Notes: a model not told the origin generated them from the sequence alone. DNA of 64,000 bases from JANLSE01 sp038214135 (GCA_038214135.1 JBBQSD010000004.1:1-64000); one strand, 5' to 3'. Numbered from the stretch's first letter, positions 1 to 9,585 are shown. A program made the numbers and translations.

Positions 1-228
1 AACCCAGCATCGCGGGGCCTCTACCTCAGCGTCGGCTTCGAACCCGTCAAGCAGACCGACGTCCTCGCTCGCCGAGCGAGCGCACGAGCTTCGTCGGCAG
101 ACCCTGCATCACCGGCGGCCCAACACGCTGCTGGAGCTGACGCCGCTGTGCGGCCTCAAGATCGTTCGCATTTTGAAAGTTGGATTCGGCTTGACTGCCA
201 TCTCGATCTATCGGTGCGGCGCAGCTAA
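1..228 (+). pseudogene. C-terminal tail of a GNAT acetyltransferase (partial)
   Basis: Frame 1 is open from the window edge to a TAA at 226-228. It begins NPASRGLYLSVGFEPV, which resembles the end of a GNAT N-acetyltransferase fold, where an N-x-x-S/A-x-x-x-Y helix is followed by the GF strand. The 50 residues after this match nothing I recognise and are Ala/Arg rich, so the true end may have been frameshifted. The fragment is cut by the window, so its function cannot be judged. Confidence 0.4.
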
Positions 229-393
229 GCGGCAGAGCGTTCGGCGCTCAGGGCATCACCGCCTCGCGCGCTCAACCAACTTGCTCTTCGCTCCATTCCT
301 CAGCCAATCGAGTATACTATTCTCTACGAGCATGTGACGACGACTGCTGCTCCACTGTGGGGGAACGGAGTGCTCCGAGGAGATAGGATAGGT

Positions 394-1512
394 ATGAATG
401 CCACGCTCCAAGGACGCATTCAGCAGGTGATCGACGGACATGTCGAGTCAGGCGATGAAATCGGATTACAGATAGCAGCATACGTCAACGGCGAGCTCGT
501 TGTTGATACATGGAGTGGCGTTGCGGACGAAGCTACCGGGCAGTTGGTTGATGCCGATACACTCTTTACCTCCTGGTCAACCACCAAAGGCTTTGTGGCA
601 ACCTGCCTGCATATCCTCGCCGATCGTGGCCACGTGGATTACGATACCCCAGTTGCGACCTACTGGCCTGCATTTGGCGTTCACGGAAAAGATGTCGTGA
701 ACGTGCGTGAGGCGCTCACCCACCGAGCGGGAGTCCCGCAGATGCCTGAGGGTGTCACCCCGGAGATGATGACGGACTGGGATGCGATGTGTGCGGCAAT
801 TGCAGCGCACACGCCACTCTGGACGCCGGGGACGACGGTCTGTTATCACGCATGGACATTCGGTTGGATTATTGGTGAACTCGTTCGGCGGATTGACGGT
901 CGTCCGATCGCACAGTTTGCGCGGGAAGAACTCTGTCAGCCACTAGGAATTGAAGACTTTTATCTGGGGATTCCCGATGCTGTGGAAGGGCGCGTCGCAC
1001 CACTCACGGAAGCTCCATCAGAACCTGACACAAACGAACTCGAACTGCGGGTGATGCCAGCGCAGGTCACCTCCGCTGCGGTCGTCAATCGGCCCGATTT
1101 CCGCCGAGCTTCGATCCCTGGTGGTGGTGGGATTATGAATGCCCGTGCCATTGCACGGCACTACGCGATGCTTGCACAAGCGGGCGTATTGGATGGAGTG
1201 CGCATCCTTTCAGCCGAGCACTGCAAGGTCATCCGCACCGTACAAACCGATGCTCCTGATGCCAGGTCTGGAGTACGAAGACGCCGTGCGCTTGGCTATT
1301 CGCTTGGTGGTGAGCCGGAGCAAGGTGGTGATATTTCTATGGGTCGAAGTGGGAGTGAGTTTGGGCATGCGGGTAACGGGGGCTCCTTGGGCTTTGCCGA
1401 TCCCGTACGGAAGCTCAGCTTTGGCCTCACCAAAAACCGTATGCGCTGGCCGGAACCCACAGCGGAGACAGCATACCTGGTTGCCGAAACCATTCCGCGC
1501 ATACCTGGATGA
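394..1512 (+). CDS. Serine beta-lactamase-like hydrolase (EstB/LACTB type)
   Basis: This 372-residue protein belongs to the beta-lactamase/class C family, whose members act as esterases, D-aminopeptidases or beta-lactamases through an acylated serine. The S-x-x-K pair is Ser62/Lys65 (STTK) and the tyrosine element is Y-H-A at about residue 151. A late H-A-G motif near the C-terminus takes the place of the KTG box, as in EstB-like esterases. I chose ATG 394 because AGGAG lies at 378-382 with good spacing; an upstream in-frame GTG at 334 has no such site. No signal peptide is visible, so the enzyme is probably cytoplasmic. The physiological substrate cannot be told from sequence. It stands alone, followed by the toxin-antitoxin remnant. 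Confidence 0.88.
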   Translation: MNATLQGRIQQVIDGHVESGDEIGLQIAAYVNGELVVDTWSGVADEATGQLVDADTLFTSWSTTKGFVATCLHILADRGHVDYDTPVATYWPAFGVHGKDVVNVREALTHRAGVPQMPEGVTPEMMTDWDAMCAAIAAHTPLWTPGTTVCYHAWTFGWIIGELVRRIDGRPIAQFAREELCQPLGIEDFYLGIPDAVEGRVAPLTEAPSEPDTNELELRVMPAQVTSAAVVNRPDFRRASIPGGGGIMNARAIARHYAMLAQAGVLDGVRILSAEHCKVIRTVQTDAPDARSGVRRRRALGYSLGGEPEQGGDISMGRSGSEFGHAGNGGSLGFADPVRKLSFGLTKNRMRWPEPTAETAYLVAETIPRIPG

Positions 1513-1641
1513 GACAACGGCGTAACGGTTCTCACCAATCCTGAAAGCGCAGCATAGCCGGCTCACCCTATAGACAATAATCTCCTTAAAGCCCCAATGT
1601 CGTAGTATGATGATTTATCATACCAGACTGAGGAGATGCCG

Positions 1642-1797
1642 ATGACGACCGTGAAAGTGGCGATAACCCTTGATCAAGAGCTGCTCGCCCAAATCAACCA
1701 ACTCGTCGCCCAGCATGTCTTTCCCAATCGGAGCAAGGCCATTCAGGCCGCCATTGCCGATAAGATCGCCCGATTTGCCGAAGCGCTCCTGGGTTAA
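1642..1797 (+). CDS. Ribbon-helix-helix antitoxin-like protein (truncated)
   Basis: This 51-residue frame starts at an ATG preceded by GAGGAGATGCCG. It has the pattern of a MetJ/Arc ribbon-helix-helix DNA-binding domain: a beta strand VKVAITLD followed by two helices joined through NRSKAIQAAI. Members of this type usually pair with MazF/PemK toxins and carry a further 25-30 residue toxin-binding tail. That tail is missing here, because the frame ends a few codons past the helices, where a toxin fragment starts in another frame. It may still bind DNA, but it probably cannot neutralise a toxin. Confidence 0.6.
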   Translation: MTTVKVAITLDQELLAQINQLVAQHVFPNRSKAIQAAIADKIARFAEALLG

Positions 1798-1912
1798 GAA
1801 CAGCCAGATCCGGACCCTGTCGGTCGAGCGCCTCAGCACGCAGCTCGGGCAGATTGCCCCGGAGGAGCTTGACGACATACTCAGTGGCTTGAACGAAATC
1901 ATCACTACGTAA
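1776..1912 (+). pseudogene. C-terminal remnant of a MazF/PemK-type toxin
   Basis: In the +2 frame, the codons from about 1776 to the TAA at 1910-1912 read SWVKNSQIRTLSVERL followed by a P-E-E-L and G-L-N-E-I-I tail. This is the usual C-terminal strand and helix of MazF-family mRNA interferases. The N-terminal two thirds, including the catalytic region, are absent. The fragment overlaps the end of the ribbon-helix-helix frame, so one deletion appears to have removed the antitoxin tail and the toxin N-terminus together. Downstream, 1913-2046 contains a further open stretch of about 40 codons (AVALANEPNAGVTLNLQQIE...) of unknown origin. Confidence 0.55.
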
Positions 1913-2103
1913 CCGCTGTTGCTCTGGCCAACGAGCCGAACGCCGGCGTTACGCTGAACCTTCAGCAGATCGAGCATGAGGACGAATTCTATGAAGCCCT
2001 GGGCGTATACGATGCGCCCCAACCCCGAATCACCTGTGCCATATAAGTTATGCGATACAATAGGGCATCGACTTGTTTTGACATACATGGTTTGACATAG
2101 AGG

Positions 2104-2766
2104 ATGCCATTGATGAAGCATGTTCGCGGCAAAGTCGCGCTGATTACTGGTGCCTCACGCGGGGTCGGCGCACGGATTGCCACACTGCTTGCAGAACGCG
2201 GCGCAGATGTCATCATCAATTATCGCAGCAAAGGCGGGCGCGCAGAAGAAATCGCAGCAGCCGTTCGTGCCTATGGTAGTCGAGCAGTCCTTGCTCAGGC
2301 CGATCTCACGCAGGCAGACGAACTCGCAGCGATGATCCAGGCCATCCAAACTAAAATAGCGCAGATTGATGTTCTGATATTGAATGCAAGTGGTGGCCTA
2401 GAAAAGGACAAACCGCACGATTATGCCATGGCACTGAACAGAGATGCCCAGATTCACACACTCGAACGGGTGCTACCGCTGATGCCAGCAGGTGGACACG
2501 TGGTGTTTGTTACAAGCCACTGGGCACACTTCTATGGTCAGAAGCCAGTCTATCAGGGCTATGAAGCAGTTGCTGCAAGTAAACGAGCTGGCGAAGATGC
2601 GATTCGGGCGTTTATTCCGCTGCTGGATGAGCGCGGCATTCGGCTGATTGTGATCAGCGGCGATGTGATTGAAGGGACGATCACGCCAAAACTGCTCGAA
2701 CGACATCAACCGGGGTTGCTTGCGGCCAGAAGGGAGCAGGCTGGCATATTGCCAACCATTGATTGA
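2104..2766 (+). pseudogene. Short-chain dehydrogenase/reductase, C-terminally truncated
   Basis: This is a 220-residue Rossmann-fold oxidoreductase of the SDR family. The NAD(P)-binding TGASRGVG motif is near residue 15, the D-L-T adenine-ring motif is near residue 68, and an N-A-S-G element (replacing NAG) is near residue 95. The usual Y-x-x-x-K is degenerate: the text reads Y-E-A-V-A-A-S-K, so the active Tyr/Lys spacing is abnormal. The protein stops in REQAGILPTID, where relatives continue for another 20-30 residues. The end lies exactly where the convergent beta-propeller gene also breaks. It may be inactive; its substrate is unknown. Confidence 0.7.
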
Positions 2767-3275
2767 AGCGATAGCTTGCGTGCGCCGTTGACCCCAAAGA
2801 TGAGCGTGCGCCCGGCATTATCATATGGCACTGCCAGTTGGGTTGTATCGGCGGACCAGCCAATGCTAAAGGTTGGCACGCGCTGAAAGGCGATCTGCAC
2901 CTCCACAACCGCAAGCCGCCGAAATGTCTGGTTATCATACAATCCAACAGCATCGGTCGGCATAGAACCACGCATCACCCGTTTGAGTAACGCGAATGAG
3001 CGGCCATCCGGCGCAACCGCCGCACTCAAAAATGTGGTGCCAACCTCGGTCTCAAGCAGGTGTTCAGCCATACCCTGATTATGTAATGCGACCAATTGCC
3101 GTTCGCCAGCGCTTGGCCCTGGCCGCGAGAGAAGATACCAGCCGCGTGGAATATCCATGAGTGGCACATGGTCGGATGCATTCCATGCCAACAGCCCACC
3201 CGCGCTAGCCACGGCCAACGCCCCAGCACCAATAATCAGTGATCGTCGCCTGCGCTGAAAGGTTCTGTGAGCCAT
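2706..3275 (-). pseudogene. Membrane-anchored beta-propeller-like protein, 3' truncated
   Basis: The 189-residue product has a basic N-terminus (RRRRS), a single membrane segment at about residues 13-31, and then an extracytoplasmic part with repeat-like strands (APDGRSFALLKR, GWSADTTQLAVPYDNAGRTLIFG). These resemble WD40/Tol-like beta-propeller blades. Only about two blades are present and no propeller can close, so the gene has lost its 3' part. The last residues (QSMVGNMPACSLLAASNPG) are antisense to the 3' end of the neighbouring SDR gene, so they are not native. The intact relative would probably be about twice this length. Function unknown. Confidence 0.55.
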
Positions 3276-3341
3276 TGTGCGCGACCTTCCTGCTGGTATG
3301 TTTCATCGTTAGGCGTGATGCCCTGCGATGATTGGCACTGT

Positions 3342-3365
3342 GGGCGTATGCGCTACGCTACGCCC
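3342..3365. repeat. Inverted repeat GGGCGTA ... TACGCCC
   Basis: Two perfect 7-bp arms flank a 10-bp spacer, 17 bp upstream of a -24/-12 promoter. It could be an activator site or a member of the GGGCGTAT palindrome family also seen at 44026 and 57066. There is nothing to decide between these. Confidence 0.4.
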
Positions 3366-3381
3366 TGATGTTCGATGATTG

Positions 3382-3396
3382 TGGCACACTTCTTGC
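3382..3396 (+). promoter_or_regulatory. Sigma-54 (-24/-12) promoter of the 3459 gene
   Basis: TGGCACACTTCTTGC has the invariant GG and GC dinucleotides separated by exactly 10 bases, as required by RpoN. It lies 62 bases before the start codon of the gene it serves. Seven further sites of the same form occur in the next 13 kb. Confidence 0.75.
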
Positions 3397-3458
3397 TAGA
3401 TATCTAGAAATATAGGCATCACTATCCGCCTATAATGATATAACGAGAGGAATACTTC

Positions 3459-4031
3459 ATGAGCGAGCGACAGGACACTCTTACCAAATATGTCAGCGAT
3501 ATGCTTACTGTTACCAAGCACATCCACGAAGCGATTGAGCGACAGCGTAACGATGCGGAGGTCAAGCAGGATCAGGATGCCTATCCGATTATTAACAGGC
3601 TTGATGGTATCCTAGAAAGCCAGATCAACGCATTGGAGAGCCATTTGACGTCAATTGGCGGCGATACTGGATCGCCAATCAAGGAAGCCGTTGGTTCGGT
3701 ATTGGGTGTGTTTGCTGGCCTGCTCGATAAAGTTCGCACCGATACTGTTTCCAAGATGCTGCGCGATGATTATACCGCACTGAGTCTGCAAGCGATTGCG
3801 TTGACCATGTTACACACAACCGGATTGGCGCTCAAGCAGCCGGAAACTGCCGCACTGGCACTCAGCCAATTGCATGATATTACGCCGGTTATTGTCGATA
3901 TTAGCGAGATCATCCCGCTGGTTGTCGTCCGCGAATTGGCCAATGACAGTGAGACTATCGACATGCGTGTTGGTGATACGGCGATACAGAACACCCAGAA
4001 GGCCTGGAGCCGTGACGTCACTGAGGTGTGA
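3459..4031 (+). CDS. Conserved helical (ferritin-like?) stress protein
   Basis: This 190-residue, almost wholly helical, acidic protein has no signal peptide or membrane segment. Spacing of hydrophobic residues suggests a four-helix bundle, and a H-I-H-E-A-I motif near residue 24 recalls metal-liganding helices of ferritin-like proteins such as the DUF892 protein at 15666, but a full set of ligands cannot be assigned. I do not recognise the family firmly. GAGAGG precedes the ATG at good spacing. It is driven by a -24/-12 promoter shared in type with the stress genes that follow, so a role in stress or dormancy is an inference from context. Confidence 0.6.
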   Translation: MSERQDTLTKYVSDMLTVTKHIHEAIERQRNDAEVKQDQDAYPIINRLDGILESQINALESHLTSIGGDTGSPIKEAVGSVLGVFAGLLDKVRTDTVSKMLRDDYTALSLQAIALTMLHTTGLALKQPETAALALSQLHDITPVIVDISEIIPLVVVRELANDSETIDMRVGDTAIQNTQKAWSRDVTEV

Positions 4032-4084
4032 GGCCTTAAAGAACAACTCAACATCAGACTCTTGGTCTTTTGTTCCATGACAAT

Positions 4085-4129
4085 AGAGCAAGTGAACAAG
4101 GAACAATATGTTCCTTGTTCACTTGCTCT
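4085..4129. terminator. Bidirectional terminator hairpin
   Basis: Two perfect 21-bp arms (AGAGCAAGTGAACAAGG... and its complement) enclose a 3-base loop. The hairpin sits between the convergent 3459 gene and the hybrid kinase and would end transcription from both sides. Confidence 0.85.
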
Positions 4130-4134
4130 TTGTA

Positions 4135-7100
4135 TTAGGTATGCGTTTCCATTCGGACAAGGTGAGCAATCACATTGCGTAGCTCAGTTGGCTTGATTGG
4201 CTTGGGAACATAGAGCTGAAATCCTGCTGCCAACACACGCACTTGCTCTTCCACGCGGACATAGGCCGTCAGCGCGATGGCCGGGATAGCGCCGCCTTCG
4301 TCGGCAGCCAATGCGCGAACTTGGCCGATCAGCCAATAGCCATCCTCGTTTGGCATCGCAATATCGGATACCAGCACCTCTGGTTGCCAATCGTGCAGCA
4401 TTGCGAGTGCCTCCCGCGCATTATTGCATGCCTGCACGATGGCACCGCATGAGGTAAGGGTTTCGTGGAGCAGATCCAGGATATTTGGCTGATCATCTAC
4501 AACCAACACGCGCAGCCCACGTAATTCTGGTGGGCAGGTGACCACTTGATCATCATCATGTTCGAGCTGGATCGCCTTCGACTTCATATCGCCAGTGGTT
4601 GCCAATGGCAGGCGCACGGTAAATGTTGCGCCCTGATCCTCCCCTGGGCTGGCCGCCTGAACCGTGCCTCCATGCAGTTCCACAAGATGACGAACAATAG
4701 AAAGACCCAAGCCGAGCCCGCCGTGGGAACGGTTGCTGGCGCTATCCGCCTGGCGAAAGCGATCAAACACAAATGGTAGAAACACAGGCCGAATACCCTG
4801 ACCGGTGTCGCGGACTGTGAGCTGGGCATTGCGACCATTCTGCTCCAACAGAACGTGGATACTTCCCCCAGATGGGGTAAATTTCGTCGCATTCGATAGC
4901 AGATTCCATACGACTTGCTGCAATCGGTTGGCATCGCCAATGATCATGCGTGCCTCGGGATGCAGATCGACCTGCAGGTGCAGTTCTTTCGCCTCAATTG
5001 CCGGGCGAACTGTATCGAGTGCAGCATATATCACATCGATCAGATCCATGGGCTGCGCCTCGATCTGCAGCTTGCCGCTCACAATCCGCGAGACATCAAG
5101 CAGATCATCGATAATCAGCGCCTGATCCTTGGCGCTACGCACAAGCTTTTCTGCTGTACGAGCAACGTAGGCTTCATCCCGTTTGCGTGCCTGCAACAAT
5201 TGCGAGTAGCCAAGCAAGGCGGTGAGCGGGGTGCGCAGTTCGTGCGAGACCGTCGCAAGAAATTCATCCTTAAGCCGACTTGCCGCTTCCTCCTGTGTAC
5301 GCAGCGCCTGTTCCTGTTCGTAGAGTGCCTGGTTTTCCAACGCGACCGAGGCCATTTGCGCGAACTGCTGCAGCAATGCTTCATCGGCTACGGTAAATTG
5401 GCCAGCGATTTTATCCGAGAGCTGGATCAAGCCAATCAAGACATCATCACCATCGGTGAGTGGCGCAGCCAATAACCCATTGAGCCGTGGGTGCAGCATA
5501 GGATCTGATGCGATATTATGGAACGCCGGATGCGCGGCAAGTTCCTGCTGGTTCAGCCGCAGCGTGCGACGCTGGCCAAAGAGCAGTCGGAAGATTTCCT
5601 CGCTAACCGAACGAGCATCGCCCTCCTGCCAATCTGCGGCCTGTTCCGCACGGGAAGTGACGGTCTGCGCCTGCATCCAATCACCGCCTGGAGTAAGCGT
5701 GACGACCGCTAGGTCTGTGCCAATCAGGGTTCGCGCCTTCTGCACCGTTTTGCTCAGCACCTCTTCGACGGATAGCGCTGCATTGATCTCAACCGCCGCT
5801 GCATTGAGTTGCAGCAATCGTTCGGCATACTGCTGCTCCTCGGCTAATCGTTGGGATTGGGCCTTATGCAATGCTGCTTCTGCGCGTGCCCGCTCTACAG
5901 CATCCCAGGTTTGCTCGCCAACATCATGAATCAGCGCAATCTCGGCATCTGTCCATTGGCGAACCATGGCGTGATTCACGTAGAAACCAGCATGCCAGCA
6001 GCCATTACGGATGATCGGCACACCAATAATTGAGCGTGCGCCGATCAATTCAAGCTGTGAATCTGCGGTGAGCGAGTTGTTGGTTGTGTCCGCTATGCCA
6101 AGCGTACGCCCAGCCCGCATCTCCGCCAGGTAGCGCGTCCCGATACCGATAGCAGGAAATGTACCCGTTAGAGGTTCCAGCACGCCATCGGTCCACGAGA
6201 TGCTAAACAGCAGAGTATCATCATCATGCATGTCGAAGAAGCCAACACGGTTTGCCCCGAGATAGCGGCCAGCCGCCTCCGCTGCTGCTGCCAGCATAAC
6301 ATCGGGATTGCTCGTCTCACGTTGGCCCTGAAGGAGCCGCAGGAGTAGCGATTGGCGTACCGTATTTGCCCGTAGCTCGGCCTCAGCGCGAGCGCGGTCG
6401 GTGCTCAGCCAGATACGCAAGGCTATTTCATGGATCAGATCGTCTTCATCCAAGCGCCAGTGGTGTGGTTGAGTATGGCTCACGACCAGCACAAATTTCA
6501 AGCGCCCACCGCTGAGGCATGGTGCGACAATACACGAACCAATCTGGGCTTGTTGCATGTTTTGTAGACCTGGCGCGGTGCGTAGATCAGTGGCGACATC
6601 GTGGATCATAACATTGTGCCCAGCCACCAGGGTGTTCCAGAATACCGGGGAAATCCAATCTGCTGCGCGCTGGCTTGGGTCCAAGGCGAGCAGGCCCTGC
6701 CCATGGTATTCGTGAAAGATAGTAACCTGGCTGCTCTGCTGATCGATTTCACAAAACAAACAGCGAGATATATTCAGATGGTTGGCAATATTCTCGCTGA
6801 CTGTCTGGAGCATTTCGGCACTATTGGTGAGCAGCGCCAGATTCGCTGTGATATCGCTAAGAAATGTGGCGTTGAGTTCACGATGCTTTCGCTCGGTGAT
6901 ATCAGCGATATAGAGTGTTAGGCCCGTTGAAGAAGGGTAGGCGCGATTCTCGAACCACCGTTTCTGCCGTGAGAAGAGGAACTCAGCATGAACGGGCACT
7001 TGATCGAGCATTGCTCGCCGCAATTCCTGCTCAAGTGTGGTGCCAACAGTTTCCGGGAACAGCTCCCACATATTCCTACCAAGCAATTCCTCGCGCGGTA

Positions 7101-9519
7101 GGCCAGTAACTTCCGTCACGCGGTCGTTGACAAACACATACTGCCAGTTGTGATCAAGGGCCAGGAATTGATCGCTAACGCTTGCCAGAACATTTTCGAG
7201 CTGGGCTTTGGCCGCCTGTGCTTCGGTTATCAGTTCTCGCTCACGCTGTGCAGCCTCGCGGCGCATACGCGCCATCGACACATGCGCGCCAATACGGGCT
7301 AGGAGTTCGCGGGCACTGAATGGCTTGATCAGGTAATCGTCGGCACCAGCCTCCATGCCTTCAGCGCGTGCCTCCTCACCAGCGCGTGCCGAAAGCAGGA
7401 TGAGTGGCAATGCCTTCGTGCGCTCATCTGCACGCAATGCAGCCAGCAACCCAAAGCCATCGAGATGGGGCATCATGACATCTGCCAACACAAGATCGAA
7501 TGATTGTTCTTGTACAACCCGCAGGGCATCCGCGCCATCATTGACGGCAACGACAACATACTTTTCGCTCAGCAGCCGCCGAATATACTCCCGCATGTCG
7601 GCATTATCATCGACGAGGAGGATGCGAGTATGTGAGGGGGCCGATGCGGGTTGCACGTTCATATGTTCAGGCGACGCAATTTCCTGCACCTGTGTTGCTT
7701 TTACTGGCGCGTTAGCTTCATTGGGCAGCCAACGCAAAGCCTCTTCGATATATACCTGCCCGCTCAGATCGATTCTTGGTGGGGAATGCGCCATTGTGAT
7801 AAGTTCGGCGGGTAGGTGTGCGATACCGATTGGAATGGTAACAGTGAAGGTCGTCCCATGCTGTTCGGCGCTCTCAACGCGCACGGTGCCATTGTGGAGT
7901 TTTACAAGCTCCTGCACTAATGCAAGGCCAATCCCACTGCCTTCGAAGGTACGCCCATGTGCCCCTTTGACGCGATGGAAGCGCTCAAACAGGTGTGCGA
8001 TCTCCTGGCCTGGAATGCCAGTACCGGTGTCACGGACGATCAATTCTACTGCCGAATCGACCCGACGCAATGCGACTTCTATTTCGCCAATGAAGGTGAA
8101 TTTGAAGGCGTTCGATAACAGGTTAAAGACGATCTTATCCCACATGTCATGGTCAATATACATTGGTTCGGCCAGTGGTGGACAATTCACAATCAGGCGC
8201 AGGCCAGCACGCTCGATGGTTGAGCGGAAGACACTGGCGAGAACGGTGGTGAACACAGCCAGATCCGTTGGTTCGTATGCTGCTTGTGCCCTTCCCGATT
8301 CAATGCGCGAGAAATCGAGGAGTGTATTGACGAGCTTCAGCAGACGTAACGCATTACGATGCGCTACTTCCAGGTGTTCGCGGGCATCGGCAGGCAAACC
8401 CTCGGTTTGCGCCAATGTGTCTTCCAGCGGCCCGAGCAATAGGGTCAGCGGTGTACGAAACTCATGACTAATATTTGAAAAAAAGACTGTCCTGGCTTGG
8501 TCGATCATTGCCAGGGTTTCGGCACGTTGGCGTTCCGCCTCATAGCTGCGCACATTACCAATAGCAGTGGCGATATGTAGCGTAATACGTTCAATAAACG
8601 TATGATAGGCTTCATCAAGAGCGCGACGCGGGCTAATTCCAGCAATAAACAGGCCAACTGGCTCCAGCGCCTGCATATTTGGTATCGGCATAATAATGGC
8701 CTGCTCGACCGCTTCTGGCCAGATACCGCTTGGGAGTATTACGCCAAAGTGACCGCCAATTTGATCGGCCACGCTACCCTGCGGCGTATGCAATGCTGCC
8801 ACAATCGGCCATGGCCTGGATGGATCGTCGGGATCAAGCGTGAGTGGGCGCAGTGATTCGGGGAGGGTTGTTCCAGCAGATGCGGCCAACTGGAACAATG
8901 CTGAGTCATGTTCGCGCATATAGAACAAACAGAATGGCACATCGGCTGAACTGCTACCAAGCACCCGCGCAGCATTGGTGCATACCTCGGACGCAGATTT
9001 CGCACCGGCAGTGCAATCGCTCAGATCGCGCAGAAGTTGCGCACGCCGCTCTTCAATCACCCTGAATGTTGTTTCGATCACGGCATTAAAGATACCAACA
9101 ACGCTGCCATCCTCGCCGCGGATCGGGCTAAAGGTGAAATTGAAGTAGCATTCTTCGGTATAGCCATGGCGATGCATGGGCAGGAGCTGATCCTGTTGCC
9201 ACACGCCCTCGCCCGTGTGTTGAACTGCATCGAAGAGCGGGCCAATTTCGGTCCAGATCTCGGGCCACACCTCACGCCCAGGCCGGCCAAGCGCCCAGGG
9301 ATGCTTCTCGCCCAGGATTGGACTCCAGGCATCGTTATACAGCAATGCAAGCTGTGGCCCCCAATAGATAGCAATCGGAAATCGCGAGTTGAGGCAGATA
9401 CTGATGGCCGATTGAAGGCTTTGTGGCCATAGGTTTGAGATACCAAACGGTGTGCTCGCCCAGTCCAACGAACGCATCCGTGTGCCTAGCTCACCGCCAC
9501 CGTTGAGTACATCTGTCAT
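4135..9519 (-). CDS. Double-kinase hybrid sensor histidine kinase (PAS-GAF-HK-REC-PAS-GAFx3-HK-REC)
   Basis: This 1794-residue soluble sensor contains two complete kinase-receiver units. The order is a PAS-like domain (about 30-150), GAF (170-330), HisKA with His352 in SHEFRTP, HATPase (430-565), receiver with phospho-Asp680 in LADVMMP, PAS (770-880), three GAF domains (about 880-1400), HisKA with His1426 in SHELRTP, HATPase, and a terminal receiver (about 1665-1785) with D-I-A-M-P. The N boxes, D-T-G-x-G and G-x-G-L/I-A-L boxes are intact in both kinase parts. It has no membrane segments, so it senses cytoplasmic ligands, redox state or light through its GAF/PAS domains. A -24/-12 element at 9571 precedes it, so it may be both part of and an input to the stress regulon. 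No output domain is present; a separate partner must act on DNA. Confidence 0.95.
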   Translation of the reverse strand: MTDVLNGGGELGTRMRSLDWASTPFGISNLWPQSLQSAISICLNSRFPIAIYWGPQLALLYNDAWSPILGEKHPWALGRPGREVWPEIWTEIGPLFDAVQHTGEGVWQQDQLLPMHRHGYTEECYFNFTFSPIRGEDGSVVGIFNAVIETTFRVIEERRAQLLRDLSDCTAGAKSASEVCTNAARVLGSSSADVPFCLFYMREHDSALFQLAASAGTTLPESLRPLTLDPDDPSRPWPIVAALHTPQGSVADQIGGHFGVILPSGIWPEAVEQAIIMPIPNMQALEPVGLFIAGISPRRALDEAYHTFIERITLHIATAIGNVRSYEAERQRAETLAMIDQARTVFFSNISHEFRTPLTLLLGPLEDTLAQTEGLPADAREHLEVAHRNALRLLKLVNTLLDFSRIESGRAQAAYEPTDLAVFTTVLASVFRSTIERAGLRLIVNCPPLAEPMYIDHDMWDKIVFNLLSNAFKFTFIGEIEVALRRVDSAVELIVRDTGTGIPGQEIAHLFERFHRVKGAHGRTFEGSGIGLALVQELVKLHNGTVRVESAEQHGTTFTVTIPIGIAHLPAELITMAHSPPRIDLSGQVYIEEALRWLPNEANAPVKATQVQEIASPEHMNVQPASAPSHTRILLVDDNADMREYIRRLLSEKYVVVAVNDGADALRVVQEQSFDLVLADVMMPHLDGFGLLAALRADERTKALPLILLSARAGEEARAEGMEAGADDYLIKPFSARELLARIGAHVSMARMRREAAQRERELITEAQAAKAQLENVLASVSDQFLALDHNWQYVFVNDRVTEVTGLPREELLGRNMWELFPETVGTTLEQELRRAMLDQVPVHAEFLFSRQKRWFENRAYPSSTGLTLYIADITERKHRELNATFLSDITANLALLTNSAEMLQTVSENIANHLNISRCLFCEIDQQSSQVTIFHEYHGQGLLALDPSQRAADWISPVFWNTLVAGHNVMIHDVATDLRTAPGLQNMQQAQIGSCIVAPCLSGGRLKFVLVVSHTQPHHWRLDEDDLIHEIALRIWLSTDRARAEAELRANTVRQSLLLRLLQGQRETSNPDVMLAAAAEAAGRYLGANRVGFFDMHDDDTLLFSISWTDGVLEPLTGTFPAIGIGTRYLAEMRAGRTLGIADTTNNSLTADSQLELIGARSIIGVPIIRNGCWHAGFYVNHAMVRQWTDAEIALIHDVGEQTWDAVERARAEAALHKAQSQRLAEEQQYAERLLQLNAAAVEINAALSVEEVLSKTVQKARTLIGTDLAVVTLTPGGDWMQAQTVTSRAEQAADWQEGDARSVSEEIFRLLFGQRRTLRLNQQELAAHPAFHNIASDPMLHPRLNGLLAAPLTDGDDVLIGLIQLSDKIAGQFTVADEALLQQFAQMASVALENQALYEQEQALRTQEEAASRLKDEFLATVSHELRTPLTALLGYSQLLQARKRDEAYVARTAEKLVRSAKDQALIIDDLLDVSRIVSGKLQIEAQPMDLIDVIYAALDTVRPAIEAKELHLQVDLHPEARMIIGDANRLQQVVWNLLSNATKFTPSGGSIHVLLEQNGRNAQLTVRDTGQGIRPVFLPFVFDRFRQADSASNRSHGGLGLGLSIVRHLVELHGGTVQAASPGEDQGATFTVRLPLATTGDMKSKAIQLEHDDDQVVTCPPELRGLRVLVVDDQPNILDLLHETLTSCGAIVQACNNAREALAMLHDWQPEVLVSDIAMPNEDGYWLIGQVRALAADEGGAIPAIALTAYVRVEEQVRVLAAGFQLYVPKPIKPTELRNVIAHLVRMETHT

Positions 9520-9570
9520 TATTGGCCCTTTAATGCCATTGATGCGAAGGAATATATTCAGGTTTTTATA

Positions 9571-9585
9571 GCAAGATCTATGCCA
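9571..9585 (-). promoter_or_regulatory. Sigma-54 (-24/-12) promoter of the double-kinase gene
   Basis: Read on the minus strand this is TGGCATAGATCTTGC, followed by TATA. GG and GC are 10 bases apart. The site lies 51 bases before the ATG at 9519. Confidence 0.75.

Noticed and set aside
3431..3436. TATAAT as the -10 of a sigma-70 promoter for the 3459 gene
   Set aside because: No -35 element at proper spacing was found, whereas a full -24/-12 element lies upstream; a secondary promoter cannot be excluded.
7355..8467. Long open frame on the plus strand (370 codons)
   Set aside because: It is antisense to the conserved kinase core of the 4135-9519 gene and rich in Arg/Ser, as expected for a shadow frame.
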